From Trichopria drosophilae (lineage: Eukaryota > Arthropoda > Insecta > Hymenoptera > Diapriidae): DNA of 64,000 nucleotides. The stretch spans positions 31,731,501 to 31,795,500 of the forward strand of contig CM059586.1 in the NCBI GenBank assembly GCA_030407085.1. The letters run 5' to 3'. Below the pieces are notes generated by a model, which was not told the origin of the DNA, searched no databases, and saw only the letters and a list, made by a program, of their open reading frames with translations. Positions within the stretch are counted from its first letter, which is position 1, and every line of letters starts with the position of its first letter. A program made the translations under genes and the position numbers. Below, in pieces: positions 52,401 to 63,922 of this stretch.

Positions 52401-54765
52401 ATAGGTCAGGTACAATGAAATAAAGAAATTGTACGTCGAAGGGGACGATTCAACATAATTACTGAAAGTAATTACTGTAGCGTCGAAGAAGAGGTTATGT
52501 ATGCAAAGTCAATCATGAAATGCGGGACACGATGTCTTCCGCTCTTCAGTTATTCAGGGTCACCGATCTTTACTGATATTGATTCTATTTCGAAGTTTCG
52601 TGTCATTTTTTTCTATCGAAACTACGAGAAGATATACCTGGATATTCAAAACATTAGAGAGAAGAATAATACTTCAACCACACAATGGGTATTCCCTGAC
52701 ACTCAAAAATGTTGCTGTCGTCCTCTGGACAAACATCGTCTACTCAAAAGTAAACAAAACTTCTTTACTATTATATTACAGTACATTTTCAATCGTGTTT
52801 CGAGTTTCAGTATTAAAATTGCACCTAACGTCAATTTATTTTTAAGTGAACAAATCGTTTCACAAAACATCAAATGAACATTTCAAATGAACATTTTGAA
52901 AGAAAGGATCTTGTAACTTTGAGTAAAGACCTTATTTAGTTTAACAAATGGACTCTATTCAATACAACTGGGCAAACTTTTTCTATTTAAATGTACCAAG
53001 TATTGTTTTCAGTCTGCCAAAATATAATTTAATTTTATTTTGAATTGGATAGACGTACATTCTCACTATCTAACAGTAATTGTCTTAGGATTTCCAAGAA
53101 CTTAGTACCCATTCGCTTCCAGTCTTCTTGTAGATTAAGATGATCTGATTGCGGTTCACAATTTGTCACCGTTGTAAAGCATCCCAGATAGGTTGCAACT
53201 ATCTCGAAAATCCAGGCGCCTTTTGTACCACACGCGGTTGTACTCCAGAATGTAAACAATACTAAGGATAAGGGAGTATATGCGGGATCCTGAATGCATT
53301 TACCCTCCGGGAAGAAGACGGATATAAATCCCCTTACATGCTCGCGAAGAGTATGTGTACTCATGAGCTATATATACACACGTACTGAGTCACCCTTCTT
53401 CATAACCCATTTATGTTTTTTCGTCTGCGCGTTTGTATTTTCTTTTTTTCTTTATATATATACTGTCGCCAAACCGCGGTCAAAGCATTTCTTTCTACTT
53501 CAAAGATGTCGCCCGGATAAAATATCTTGAACCTCATTTATTTGGAAAGCGTTCATTAAGCGTTGCACCAGACAACACCGCAAACGGCGAATCGGAAATA
53601 GTTATTTTCAGGAATGTTGAATCGCTGTAAATGGTCAGTGTACAAAATAAGGAATTACATAAATATTCCTGATGGTCGAAACCATCGCGATTTGTGTATA
53701 AGATCGTCTTCCTGATTGGAATCGAAGATTTTGAGACAGCAATGGGCGTGATTCTAGTATGTAAATGCTACAGCATAACCAACACGTTTTGGTGATACTC
53801 AAGACAATATTTGAATCACGAATTGCTTTTAAATGATTTCGAATTAAATATAACATAGACGGACAATGGATCCAGTGTACTTCTTTTATTGTCTCAAAAA
53901 TACACAATCCTGAAACTCTTTTAGTTTTTTTCGATACCTCAACACCTGTGTACACTTCTCAGAAATGCTTTCTATTTCCGTTCTTGTCTGCTGAACGGTG
54001 TTACGAAATACGCGTCTTATCTTCCAAAGCTTTATGAATGCGTGTGGCACGTTTTTGAAATTTGTACGATTTTTTAAGAAATGCAATGACCGCACGATAC
54101 AACTTTGAATATATATATGTATACATAATTCATGAGCCGTTAAGTCCGTTAGATTCGTAATCAAAGGTGGAAATGTCTGAATATTGCGATGCGTGCTAGC
54201 AGGATGTGAACGTACGCGTTTGTTTGCCGGCGAGGATACCAGAACCGGCAATCACCGTATCTCCGTGGCAATTAAAGAGAGATAAACAGAAAGAAGATAA
54301 AGTTAAGAATGACACTAAATACAGAACAAGCCGGTATGCGAAGAATCGAAAGTGGAGAAAAATATTGAAAAACCAAATAGTTACCCAAGTTGAAATGTTA
54401 CCAAGAGCTTCATTCCCAAGGCAACCTGCGTTTTAGTAATAAGATTCCAGTTTATCAACAAACGTGTGAATGGCAATTACATATAACGAGTATACCCATA
54501 AAATAATGACTGGTTCTAATGGAAAAACTTAAATAAAATAATGAGCAAAAGGAAAAGTATTGCCAGTTTTGTTATTAATACATTATGGAGAAAATATTTT
54601 CATCAATTCGTATTAAAAGCAAATTACCGGTGCTCGCGTCGGCTGTTTTCCGCCAAGAACACATTTGGTCAATCTGCCCATATTGGGTTTGCAAAACTAA
54701 CTGGTTTTCTTCCGCTGTCATGAACGGAACAAACTATTTAATGAAACATTAATTGGTGTTTATAT
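49500..54765. other. Noncoding DNA with GC-richer islands
   Basis: AT-rich to about 53,030. From 53,030 to 54,440 the composition is more balanced and several open frames overlap: minus 53,035-53,364 (109 codons, five cysteines), minus 53,635-53,955 (106 codons) and minus 53,886-54,251 (121 codons, basic C-terminal part). I recognise none of them. If this region contains exons, the minus strand is the likelier strand. Confidence 0.35.
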
Positions 54766-54767
54766 AA

Positions 54768-55422
54768 CACAGGCTGACAAAATTTGAGAAAATTGCAGAA
54801 CCAAGAACCAGAACATATTTTCCACCGACCTCAGAATAGCCCCTATACGTCAGGTTTTTGAGATATTTTAACCTAAAAGTACGTTTTTGGGTACATTTGA
54901 GGTGCTGTAACTTCAAGACAGATTTTTTTCCAAAACGATTGTCACGGTATCTCAAAGTACGGTTTTTGTCCTTCAAAGTCCGGTTTCAAACTTAGAAAAA
55001 TCGTTATTGGTTACTGAGATATCGTCTAATGAAGTTTCTGAGTTTGGCGATATTCAGAAACTGAGCAGAATCAGATAAAGCTTCAAAAATAGAAAGAAAT
55101 TATCCACAAAGACCTAAATTTCGAATGGCTCTTAAGATGTTCGGTGTTGCTGAATAGAATTTGAAGTCAGAATAACAAAATACAAAATGTCAGTCTCAAT
55201 ATGGCTGACAGCTATTGTAAAAATCCACCTAATTCGCTTCAAACAAGTATTACTCGGGGGTATTCGAGGTTGCTGAATATGAAACACCAAAAACTTGGTT
55301 TTTAATAATCAGGGTCTTAAAATTATGGAATTTTGGAGTTAGGTCGGATTCGAATTCAGCGCGTCAAATACCTTCGGAAAAGTGTGTTCTGGTTCTTGGT
55401 TCTAAAATTTGTCAGTCTGTGT
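54768..55422. mobile_element. 655-bp element with about 50-bp inverted termini
   Basis: The left terminus CACAGGCTGACAAAATTT and the right terminus (reverse complement) CACAGACTGACAAATTTTAG are inverted repeats, and both continue into AGAACCAAGAACCAGAACA before TTTTCC. The interior includes related blocks around 54,889, 55,135 and 55,256 (GAGGTNGCTGAAT-like). No target-site duplication is evident and no transposase is encoded. The superfamily is unknown. Confidence 0.7.
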
Positions 55423-55424
55423 TT

Positions 55425-57490
55425 CAAGATGACCAAATATTTTTCTGAATGCAGAAAGTGGATTGATTATGTTGATCAGTCTTGTAAGTCGAATTGTGGA
55501 TTGATTCCATAATTTCTGTTCACCTTGTCTAAATATCTTTTCATGCAAGAGGCAACGATTATTAAACTTTTTATTACAGTTTGGTGGTTTCGAAGTGAGG
55601 CAATGTCTCGAGCGTTAAAGTCCTCATTTTCCATTCTTCAATTGCATCCAAACATGGCAAGACACCATGAATGTTTGTACGACAGAAATTCGGCTGGAGA
55701 AGCAACTGGAGGAACTGATGACTGGGCGTTTTGGAATAGATGTATTCATTTCTTCATTTGAAGCAGAGATTTTTCATTTCACGTTGAAGTCAGCAGCTAA
55801 TCGAAAATGAATTTGAACATCCCAACTTGGATGTAAGCAGTAGAAAGATGCGAAAATGGGAAGAACAGTCCCGAGCTAAATGGAAAGGGAGAAAAGAGAA
55901 GAAACAAGAAGAAGAATTCCGTCTACCGGCTGCTCGACTGTTCAACTGTCTGGCATCAGCCAGTGCAGTTTGTCCAGTGCTGTTTTCCTGCTTGGCCGAC
56001 TGCCTACCAACGTTTATCAAGCCGAGGAGTCAATGCACTCCCCCGTACAGTGCGAACGCAAAATGGGTGTCGCTGTCGCAGGTATGCGCCGAAACCAAAC
56101 CATTCTCTTTCAGATATCAATAACTTACTACCAAGATTCTCCCGAGACCGGTAAAGGTGGGACTTGTCCACGAATGAAATCCCGACTGGGTCCATTCCTA
56201 TCCTTTGAAAGCCTCAAGAAACGCCGACAAAAGCATCATGCCGCCGCCGAATGCGTAGAATATTCGGCGACGAAAGTATTCGAGATCTATTCAAGTTATA
56301 CCTCAAAGCTGCTTACAGCGCCTGAAAGATACAGGAAATACCATATTTTTGTCTTCAGGTTCAAACGCGTTTGTGAACGCGATTTCTTATAGTTCCGTTA
56401 TGTCCTTGGAGATCGACTCGAATATTCGTTTCCCGTCGATGCAGTCCATATCTTATCTCAAACCACTTAGACAAAGTTTGATTAGCCTAAAAACATTTTG
56501 AATATGTACTCAAAACGATGTTGGATCGTACATATTTGTATGGCGTAAATTCAGTTCTGAAATTGGAAGGCACACTTTCTTGCTCTCGCTTTTATCGCGA
56601 CCTATTCACAACTGTGCTGTTGATGCGTTTCCGTACCTTGGAATACACCGGCCGGCGTTCCACATGAATCCACTCTGCACCAGACCGGAAATAGGCGTAA
56701 TGGAGAGCTCGATTGCGATGGTACGCATGTACAAGAGTCACGAAAGCCGTGACTTTTTGCATCAATGCTGAACAATGGTAGTTCGGAATTCACTGAATGA
56801 AGGTCATGTTCATATTCGGTTGCAAAAGTTCATGGGAATGCATTTTGGTGTCTGAAGATTTTATCCAGGGCTCCATTTTCCCTTATTAGGAGCAACTATC
56901 CAGCTATCGTAAAGTTGGAAGAACATGTAGATTTGCATCAGTATAAATTTACTGTTTGGAAATAAATGTACTTTAAAGTAAACAACGCAAATAAAAACGA
57001 GCTCTAAATGAAACATTGTCCGAAGAGCGAATCTTAGTTGTGATTTCACAAACTACTTAAGCAAGTTTCTTCATACAGTAGCAAAACAACGTTAAGTAGT
57101 AGTATTTAATACTATCACAAAAAGCAAGGAGTACTACAAAAAGTAGCAGTAGACACTATTTTCGTTATACGGTAGTGCCCATCCTAAGTTGTACCATCCA
57201 AAGTTATGCATTTCACCCTTCCAAAATTATATAAGCCGGTTCCCCTTTTCTCCCTCCATGACGTTTCGTTTTGCGCATCGCGAGTACGCAGTAATGGCAG
57301 TGGTGACACTCGAAAGACGCACACATGTAAACAACAATATGAATTACGGCATTCAGCAAGGATCGGCAAAACTCGAAACACTTCGGTTATACACGTACCA
57401 CACACATACTCGAAACGAACATAAACGGAAATGCGACAGTGGGAGTAGGGAGGGGATATAATTTTGGACAGTCTATCATTACGCTGTAAA
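55425..57490. other. Unique DNA with GC-richer islands
   Basis: Islands lie at about 55,800-56,400, 56,560-56,790 and 57,180-57,460. The first contains the longest non-repetitive open frame of the window (170 codons plus, 55,880-56,392). It has a charged start and a mixed body but no domain I recognise, and it overlaps two other plus-strand frames and one minus-strand frame. It is not called as a gene. Confidence 0.35.
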
Positions 57491-57492
57491 TA

Positions 57493-57755
57493 CAGTAGAG
57501 TCCCGGTGTATTTGCGTCACGCTATATTTACATCCCAGCATATTTTCCCAGTTCCGTCCCGTTATATTTGTCTGTCGCCGCTCTCTTTTCTCCCACCTTG
57601 CGCGCAGGGGCCTCAGGAAGGGCCTGATGTGACGTCACGAACGTAATGCGACTGAGGAGAGTGGGAGAAGCGGCGCTCTCCTTCTTTTGACAGATATAAG
57701 GAGACGGGATGGGAAGGCGAGGAACCGAGCTGGTAAATATACCGGGATTCTATTG
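57493..57755. mobile_element. pogo-like MITE (copy 2)
   Basis: TA flanks (57,491-57,492 and 57,756-57,757) enclose CAGTAGAGTCCCGG at the left end and CCGGGATTCTATTG at the right. The body matches the 25,663-25,927 copy closely along its length and in the same orientation, with small indels. It carries the same CRE palindrome TGACGTCA (57,630-57,637). One terminal substitution (CTATTG for CTACTG) has decayed the right end. Confidence 0.85.
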
Positions 57756-57826
57756 TACAGGAAAATAGGATAAACTATTTCGATGTAAACTTCTACTGAC
57801 TACTCTACGCCTTTAGCTTTTCTTAC

Positions 57827-57898
57827 CTGCAGTGACCACTTGTGAGTGAAAGGATACTTTATCTCCTTGTTTGAAACATGGTACGCAAAATGGTACTC
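57827..57898 (-). CDS. Candidate internal exon, protein unknown
   Basis: On the minus strand a 24-codon open frame, starting with Glu-Tyr-His-Phe and ending HKWSLQ, stops exactly at a strong donor CTGCAG/gtaaga (57,827/57,826). The donor matches the insect consensus, and the encoded residues (His, Tyr, Phe, Trp, Lys) look protein-like and not AT-driven. A pyrimidine tract TGCTGCTCTTTTTC precedes it, but the acceptor would be the poor GTGAG or GAGGAG, so the exon start is uncertain. There is no in-frame ATG. Transcription toward lower coordinates agrees with the recursive splice site near 22.46 kb. I do not recognise the protein. Confidence 0.35.
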
Positions 57899-57899
57899 C

Positions 57900-59240
57900 T
57901 CACAATTTGAAAAAGAGCAGCAATTTAATTAAAGGACATTAAAAAACATTTCGGTTTAGTGTGTGTAAAATGCTATTTTTATTATTTTTTCTGGCGCATT
58001 TTACGCATACTTGCAACATCGACACATCGACGCATGTGCAAAAATGTGCAAAAACTACTAATTCAATATATGTACATCTCAGAATGTCATTAATGATTTT
58101 TCAATGATTAATTCGAAAGTTTTCAAACGTAAAGTCCATTGATTATTGCTGAATAATAATAATAATAATTTGTACTGAAGCATTAATGTCCAAACCCTAA
58201 TCGTTTTATTTAATTTTAATACTTGTAATTTCTTAGGTGAATGATTTTTTTCGCTCTCAAAAGAAAACTTGTAAAACTGATAATTACCTTGAAAGACACA
58301 AGATTTAGGTCACCCAGAAAGTCACAACGTGCGACGCTTATTCTGGGACAAATGAAATAATTCGAGCAGCAATAAGTTTTTACACTTTTAAACAAACTGA
58401 CAATACGTTTTTCCAGCTAGACTGCTTTTCATAAGAAACCATCTTGGATTGAAACAGCATTGTACGTGCCAATTGCTTGTCTTGTTAGAAAAAAGGCATT
58501 TTCCATATCTTATTAAAAGAAATCCACGGTTGCTCTAACAGGGATTACTTATAATGCATGTTCGAGGTTAATAATGTAATCATTACTACTATTAGTATTT
58601 GTATGGTATCGCACGCTTTTATCCTGTGAGTAACTTAAGGCTCGTGAGAATTTCTCATGTGCCGTATGGCATGTGGTGCCTCATCCTTCGACATTGATTT
58701 TATAATGCTTCTGTGTTCCGGGAACATTTACGAATTGAAAACCTTTTAAGATTTACATTAATTGAATGTGACAAAAAAAGTTTAATCGATTTATTGAAAC
58801 ACAAAGTGTAAGACTTCAACAGTACTTTGCTGGTCGTAATCTTATTGCAATCAGAAGTGAGAGCTGAAAAAATATCTTATTTAAGTAAATATTTATATAA
58901 GTAATATAATCGATTTATCTAAATCGAAAATTACGGTTTAGCCATTATACCATTATTCAAATGAAGATTTTTACGAAACTACAAAACTTTTATGTGGTTT
59001 TAATTCAATAGTTTCGTTCTGATATCTTAATTTTTTTATGTGAGGAAATATTATTGTTTAAGCTTGTTTAAATTTTTAATTTCACGAATTATTACTACCA
59101 TTTGAAAGTTTTAGAATACTATTATTTAGCATTTGAAATTTATTAAATGAATATCGAGTTTAAGTAAAATATAAAGATTTGATAGTAAAATATTGATGTG
59201 TTTCGGTCATAAAAAATTAATAGGATTTGGTCACAATATA
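57900..59240. other. AT-rich noncoding DNA
   Basis: Contains an (AAT)n run near 58,153-58,170 and, at 58,282-58,312, a minus-strand CTTTCAAG/GTAATT junction that resembles a weak recursive splice site. Confidence 0.4.
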
Positions 59241-59244
59241 ATGA

Positions 59245-59373
59245 AATAATTTAAAATAAACTTAAAAAAAATAGTTTAAAATATACTAAATTTTATGTTT
59301 CGACCTCTTGGTACGGGTCAACTTTAGAATGTTTAAACTATTTTATTAAGTTTAGTATATTTTAAATTATTTT
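59245..59373. repeat. Long AT-rich inverted repeat
   Basis: The left arm (59,245-59,280, containing AATAATTTAAAATA and AATAGTTTAAA) is matched in reverse complement by 59,332-59,373 with one 5-base gap. The loop carries GACC...GGTC. It is likely a MITE remnant. Confidence 0.6.
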
Positions 59374-59835
59374 AAATTATTTATTTATTAAGTTATAGTA
59401 GTATGTCTACTTCTCGGACGATAAGAATAGAAATTGCTTTATTAATTTGCCTATAATTACAAGACAATAAATAAAATATTGGACAATTTGAAATAAAACA
59501 TTTTCTGCTCAGTATTATTGTATGCAATTCTTTACAATTTAAATTTTAATTAATATTATTAGAAATTTATATTTTTGTGTTTGCGTCTAATTAACTTTAT
59601 TACTAAAGCAAAAACTGTTAATTGCGGCATAACTTACGAGCAATGAAAATAATATTAAAATATGTTCAAACTGCTAAAACTAAATGCTGTTAGTAATAAT
59701 ATAGTAAATGAAAATGTATATAATCCACTTATTCTTATTTTATTAAAGTCGAAAAATAATGCGATGTAAATAAAACTTGCGGGGTTTCAATTCATATCAA
59801 TCTAAAAATAATCTTTAAATATGTTTACCTGCAAA

Positions 59836-59950
59836 GAATTTGATTTTGATTTGATTTGATACCATTTATTATTGTCCTGGACTTTAGGTCCGTGGACAAA
59901 TCACAATTAACAATAGTTATAAACATAACTTAAAAACTAAACTAAACTAA
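59836..59950 (-). mobile_element. Probable non-LTR retrotransposon 3' end
   Basis: Read on the minus strand, the sequence passes through GTCCACGGACC...GTCCAGGAC (a small stem-loop) to AATAATAAATGG and then a TATCAAATCAAATCAAAATC tail. LINEs of the I/Jockey type in insects often end in AATAAA plus a short TCAAA-type repeat, which this resembles from general knowledge. Only about 110 bp remain, so it is severely 5'-truncated. Confidence 0.5.
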
Positions 59951-61420
59951 GTTTAATATAAAGAATTATTATATACAATTAGTTAAATAATGATTTTTGC
60001 TAGTTTAATATGAATTGAAAACATTGAATTTTTTAATTGGTGATTTAAATAAAGTTTTGTTTACATGGAAACAAATGAGAAAATTGATCAATGCTTACCA
60101 TTAAATAACAAAATATTAGATATTTTGCAACAAAAATTACTTGTAGTCATTTTAGCAACACGAATTCTTAAGATCAACTTAATTGTTGGATTGATTTTAA
60201 TTCATTAAAATTAACTTTCAAAATAAATTAATACTATTTTAATTGATTTGATGATACAAAAAGCATTTATTATATACTATTCAAAGAAGTAGAAATAGTT
60301 CAATCTAGACAGAATTTTTAGTATAAACACAATTAATTTTTGAATAGATTTTATAAGCGACAGATTCTATTTCAAACTTCTCCAAAATCATGGCTACAAG
60401 TCTTCATTTTTTTGGCAAAGGAAATGCGATAAAAGAGTCTAATGATAGTGGACCCTGTAGTTATCACAAGTTCAGTAAAAATAGGCAGTGTCTTTTCAAA
60501 ATCGTATGTAATTTACTATGTTTTTTGCAAAATTAACTTTTAACCTTCTTTGTATTTGACTCACTTTTCTTTTTTTGTAACATTTGTGTAACATGAATAA
60601 TATTTTTGATGTTCGATGGTACTTTTCCTGGTTTATCCGTTGCGATTTATTAAATTCATGATAGCAAATATCATACATGTGCAATATTATATTAATTATA
60701 TGAATATATCTAAAACTTTCTTATATAAATTATCGAACAAAATTAATGAAATTTCCTCCAAACATCCAGAAATAGTCAGGACATGCTTGATTTCTAGAAT
60801 AATTTAACAAATTATAATGTTTTTAGTTGAAAACTATAGTAAACAAATATGTAACAAAAATATTTTTTACATATAATTTTCTTACAATTTGACGTAATAT
60901 TAAAAAATAGTTCCCACTAAACTAAATACCAATTGAAAGGAAGCTTATTTTCTAAATGACATGTGTACAAAATAACAAAAATAATTAACAGAAATTAATC
61001 ATTTTCGTACGACTACAAAATATAAATATATTATTTTAGTTACAAAACTATTTAATTTAATGCAATTATAAAGAAAAATTCCTAGAAAATATTATCATCT
61101 TAGATGGTAATGTAGGGATGGACTGTTTATGATAAAATTTAACATTATTTCAGATAAAAATTCTTAATTTTTATTGTCAGTATAATCATTACAGAGGTCA
61201 ATAACAAAATATATAGAAATTCAGTATTCATCAGAAATAATTACGAATTTTCGCATAATTAAAGTCTGATTGTATAATTTCCAAGATCAGGAGGTGCCAA
61301 CGATAAAAAATACAAAAAAATTGATTAGCAACAAGTATATTTTCCTACAATTCGATAAGATTATTAAAATATCTGAAATCCTTTGTTTCCATGAACGGAA
61401 TTAAAACGCAAAAATTACGC
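59951..61420. other. AT-rich noncoding DNA
   Basis: Nothing recognised; the short open frames are AT-driven. Confidence 0.4.
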
Positions 61421-61679
61421 TGTTCAATTGTCGAATACCTTTTTATTACAACTAAATTCGTTTGCTTCGAAAATTCAGTTGCTCAGCCAATTAGTTCGAG
61501 CACAAAGAACAAGAATTGTAATACAAGCATTTATTAAAGGAACTTCACGCTTTGAAGCATTTTCTGGCATAATCTGGTTCAATTCCATGATATTCTACTA
61601 GAATTCACAGATTTTTAATAAGCGCACTTATAAAACTCGGCGATTATTTATCCGACTAAGAACTTGCGTTCTTCAAGTA

Positions 61680-61810
61680 CTTTCAATATCTTGTTTCAGC
61701 CCTGAATCAGTCATCCATGTCGTCGTAGCTTTTGCATTGCGTCACCATCCCTGGACCGACGTGCTCGAGCACGTTATACCAGCGTACTATTGTAGTAACC
61801 GGTATTCATC
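61680..61810. other. Conserved-looking island, open on both strands
   Basis: The plus strand has a good acceptor (CAATATCTTGTTTCAG, ending 61,699) followed by about 45 open codons to a stop at 61,837. The minus strand reads an equally protein-like 32-codon frame (61,805 to a TGA at 61,707-61,709) containing RWYNVLEH and ending SYDDMDD. The third positions are GC-rich against an AT-rich background. A terminal exon on either strand or a conserved noncoding element are both possible; I recognise neither peptide. Confidence 0.3.
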
Positions 61811-62155
61811 GAATGAAAAGCCTCCAAGAATCTAGCTATAGAGCACACCTTGTGCTAAGCAAGAATTATTTCTGGTCATCATTGTGCATTTTTCATTGTT
61901 AATATTAACTAGTCCAATTTTTATGTTGTCTTCATTTGAAGAAACATTTTGAAGAATGGGTAAAATTATTCATAGTTAATATTAACATGTATATGTTAGA
62001 CTTTAAGAGTTAACAATTAATCGATGAGAACGAGAGCTACATAAACATTTTCTTTCAAAGAATTTTGTTTTTTACTTTTTTAATCCGGCAAAGAAAGCTG
62101 AATCCTGACGATATACTTATGTAGTGTCTATGCGATGAATCTATTTCTATATCAG

Positions 62156-62213
62156 GCGCGGAAAGCAGCTGACGCCGTACTACGATGAGCATGACCGCAC
62201 CTAGCGGCGTCAG
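62156..62213. other. Hairpin island with CTCF-like motif
   Basis: CTGACGCCG (62,169-62,177) and CGGCGTCAG (62,205-62,213) are perfect 9-bp inverted repeats around a 27-base loop. On the minus strand GCCGCTAGGTGCGG (62,195-62,208) resembles the CTCF core CCANYAGRKGGC with two mismatches. On the plus strand a pyrimidine-rich acceptor TCTATTTCTATATCAG ends at 62,155 and is followed by 16 open codons to TAG (62,202-62,204), so a small terminal exon is the alternative. Confidence 0.35.
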
Positions 62214-62540
62214 AAATAACTAAATTATATACACACTTTAGGCTTACCCACAATTACTATTCCATAATGAAAAATTTGACTGTTTTATCTGTATAATATT
62301 ATAGTCTCCAAATTATTCTACCAGAATATTAGATTTTCCGATAATATTTGTCTGTGTATGTTATTTAATCCGATTTTACTAGAAAATCGTACGTAGATTT
62401 TATGGATTAAAATGTTTCTGGTACAGTCGGTCAATTGCATCAGAATCATACGGATTAAAAAAACTGATGTTAAAATCAGCTGTCATTACGCAGTGTACTC
62501 AATATTAAAAGGTGAGTCATAATTATACAGGGCTTAATCC

Positions 62541-62693
62541 ATGCGACTTCAGATATACACATATAAGTCCTCATGCGGCAACCGATCTAGAACTGATAAG
62601 CAGCTGATAAGGTCGAACTATTGGCAAGACACAGAGGCGTTGGCGAGATCGATAATCGTGAAAAATCAATTAACCGAAACGATTCTAGTTTGA
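62541..62693 (+). promoter_or_regulatory. Candidate enhancer with paired GATA sites around an E-box
   Basis: CTGATAAG occurs at 62,593-62,600 and 62,604-62,611, an 11-bp spacing or about one helical turn, and the E-box CAGCTG (62,601-62,606) joins them. ATCGATAATCG and ATCAATTA (homeodomain-like) follow. The same segment is open from ATG 62,541 to TGA 62,693 for 50 codons, so a small coding sequence cannot be excluded, but no domain is recognised. Confidence 0.3.
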
Positions 62694-62699
62694 CAAGTT

Positions 62700-63855
62700 T
62701 CCTATAACTTTTTCACGACATCCGTTTAACTACCGTACTTAGCACGTGTTTTCAATTATAACGGAATGAAATTCGTGCAAGAATTTTTTGCAAATTCCAA
62801 CATAATTGTTATGTTTCAAATTTCACCATACGAATATATGGAAAATATTTTAAGAATAAATTAATACAAATTGCTCAATCACTGAACGATGAATGAATTG
62901 AGGTTTTTTAAGTAAGTCGATTCAGAATTCCAGTAAAAGACGTTCTCGCGGTTATGTATCGGTGTGTTTGTTTGTGTTAAAGTATATATTTGATATTTGA
63001 TGGACTGATTGTGGTCACAGTGCAGCTGTTCCTGCATTGGTTTGTTTTCGTAAAATCATCGGCAGATCAGAGGCAGCTCAGATAAAAAATCTTTCTGTTT
63101 TCAGTTTCATTTCTATCATTATTTAATCTAATTTTATTTCTCGTATTTTGCATTATTGTTGTTTTAATGGTTTATTTTTATTGATATTTTAGGTTAACTT
63201 TATTAGTAAAAAGTTTTATTTTAAAACCTGTTACGGTATGATTGGAAATATTATCGAAATTAAACAAATTGTAACTACGCTTTGTGAATTTGAATCTTAA
63301 TAATGTTTTAATAAGATTTATCTGATACATTTTCATCAAAGACCTTTAAAGAGATTTTTATCTCTTTAATAGTTACTTGCCGGTTATAAAAATGAATACG
63401 TTGAAAGATAAAATAACTAATATGTAATATAATTTTTTTGAAACAATATATTATTATTGTAATTTTTCTTCGTTATACATATCGTATACTGTACTTTTTT
63501 CAGTATTGGAATTCGGTTAAAATAATGAACGCTATCAAATTTACTCACAATTTCAAGCAATCCGATCGCAAATAAAATGACTAATAAAGTCACTATCTGA
63601 TTTGTTCTGTTAAAAAATTTACAATTTGTTATCAGTATAGAAGAATACTAAAGCGAGAAAGGTTTTTAATTTGTCTTTTGCAAGTTTTGTCGTATTCTAA
63701 GTCAATTAGTTTCATATAATCTATATAAAATTTCTCTATCAGAAAATAGCATTTTTACATGAAAAATAGTAAATACAAACCGAGTAAGACCATCATTGTT
63801 TTTTAAAACAATTTAGCTCCAAACTTGACTGGTTTAATCAACTTTATTAATAAAA
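62700..63855. other. AT-rich noncoding DNA
   Basis: No gene, splice pattern or bounded repeat was recognised. Confidence 0.4.
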
Positions 63856-63857
63856 AA

Positions 63858-63922
63858 TCGTACCGACTGGGGATCGAACCTTATCAGTCTCATAAGTAAA
63901 TTATTACTTGCCCCAACGAATA
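63858..63922 (-). repeat. tRNA-like sequence, probable SINE head or tRNA relic (C)
   Basis: Minus-strand TTGGGGCAAGTAAT (A-box-like) is followed after 20 bases by GGTTCGATCCC, an exact B-box. The stems do not form a proper cloverleaf. A T run and AT-rich sequence follow, as for relics A and B, and the orientation is the same. Confidence 0.5.

Noticed and set aside
53035..54251. Three minus-strand open frames of 106-121 codons
   Set aside because: No domains were recognised, and I found no acceptor and donor pairs that define exons. Kept only as a note in the segment description.
55880..56392. 170-codon plus-strand open frame
   Set aside because: It is the longest non-repetitive frame, but it has no recognised domain, overlaps other open frames on both strands, and lies in a GC-richer island where stops are rarer. 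It could still be an exon.
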